A stretch of 64,000 bases of DNA from Ptiloglossa arizonensis. Taxonomy: Eukaryota > Arthropoda > Insecta > Hymenoptera > Colletidae. A program made the position numbers and the translations under genes. Of this stretch, positions 63,927-64,000 are shown one piece after another. Each line of letters begins with the position of its first letter. Positions within the stretch are counted from its first letter, which is position 1. A model generated the notes under the pieces. That model searched no databases. It saw only the letters and a list, made by a program, of their open reading frames with translations, and had not been told where the DNA came from. The DNA is taken from positions 186,001-250,000 of the forward strand of contig NW_027478963.1 of assembly GCF_051014685.1 (NCBI RefSeq), written 5' to 3'.

Positions 63927-64000
63927 TGAGAAACTCAAAATTTCCGCTGTTCTGATGCTCGAAACGAATAACTGGAACGGCCTAGGGGAAAACTACACAT

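Larger units (their letters stand above)
1..64000 (+). repeat. Tandem satellite DNA array, 175 bp monomer, ~365.7 copies
   Basis: The sequence repeats every 175 bp from the first base to the last, always in the same orientation. Unit-start landmarks (a GGATTG/GGATTT block followed by CCGTTCGCG) recur at 1, 176, 351 and so on. Register is kept to within 1-2 bases across the window and returns to its starting phase by 63430. I found no insertion of unrelated DNA, no inversion and no gap. Monomers differ from one another by scattered substitutions that come in linked sets. Known family facts: satellites of 150-180 bp in long homogeneous head-to-tail arrays are typical of eukaryotic centromeres and pericentromeres. 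Placing this array at a centromere is inference, because no CENH3 or cytogenetic evidence is available. I do not recognise the family. The array accounts for every stretch of the window, so no gene-free region needs another explanation. Confidence 0.98.

Noticed and set aside
1..64000. CRISPR array
   Set aside because: The units are regular, but there are no unique spacers: the full 175 bp is repeated, and no cas genes are present.
1..64000. Bacterial or phage repeat region, iteron origin or tandem-repeat surface-protein gene
   Set aside because: A 175 bp period is not a multiple of 3, stops occur in all frames, and 64 kb contains no gene. Array scale and layered block duplications are those of eukaryotic satellite DNA.
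1..64000. 5S rRNA, tRNA or other RNA-gene tandem cluster
   Set aside because: I could not find A-box/B-box or 5S internal control motifs, a T-rich terminator or a cloverleaf in the unit.
1..64000. Assignment to a named satellite family or species
   Set aside because: The consensus does not match any centromeric satellite I can recall with confidence (alpha satellite, Arabidopsis 178 bp, rice CentO, Brassica CentBr). A database search of the monomer would decide; none was possible here.

Overview
The whole 64 kb window is one uninterrupted tandem array of a ~175 bp satellite monomer. It holds about 365 complete units plus a 125 bp partial unit at the right end. Every unit lies head-to-tail in the same orientation. 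I see no protein-coding gene, tRNA, rRNA, transposon, CRISPR array or single-copy DNA anywhere. The open frames of 63-117 codons that recur on both strands are by-products of the repeat. Such an array points to a eukaryotic centromere or pericentromere (or another heterochromatic satellite block), probably from a long-read assembly. I do not recognise the satellite family, so I name no species. The monomer is about 44% GC and keeps 13 CpGs per 175 bp, about 1.6 times expectation from its base composition. This hints at a genome, or a locus, without heavy CpG-methylation decay.

The first base of the window is used as monomer position 1, so units start at 1, 176, 351 and so on. Very few indels disturb this register: -1 near 28286; the same +1 change at 49542, 59866 and 63367; and a tight cluster of five small indels between 54487 and 55038. 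They sum to zero, so the phase at the right end equals that at the left end.

There is no single higher-order period. The array looks built by successive, partly nested duplications of different sizes, all whole numbers of monomers: 36-mer (110-6175 and 6410-12475), with 7-mers nested inside; 13-mer (10798-15449); 18-mer (17805-23294); 7-mer (23867-26348); 15-mer (26561-31851); 10-mer inside a 26-mer (30630-39797); 12-mer (37907-42385); 15-mer (40099-44448); a ~60-mer of 10.5 kb (40895-51503 and 51396-61827), whose second copy has lost one monomer; and a 20-mer echo (59377-60425 and 62878-63926). Only 15450-17804 and 61828-62877 lack a close long-range partner that I could find by eye. Boundaries come from the first or last base that distinguishes the copies, so they are approximate.

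Monomers fall into linked haplotypes, and these divide the window into two sequence domains. Type A fills 0 to ~16 kb, 44.4-51.4 kb and 55-64 kb. Type B fills ~17-44.4 kb and 51.4-54.9 kb. Each monomer carries a 16 bp palindrome or near-palindrome at its start, a motif resembling the CENP-B box, and a splice donor/acceptor pair bracketing a 57 nt stop-free segment. These are the signals worth testing. The indel cluster at 54.5-55.0 kb should be treated as a possible assembly seam.
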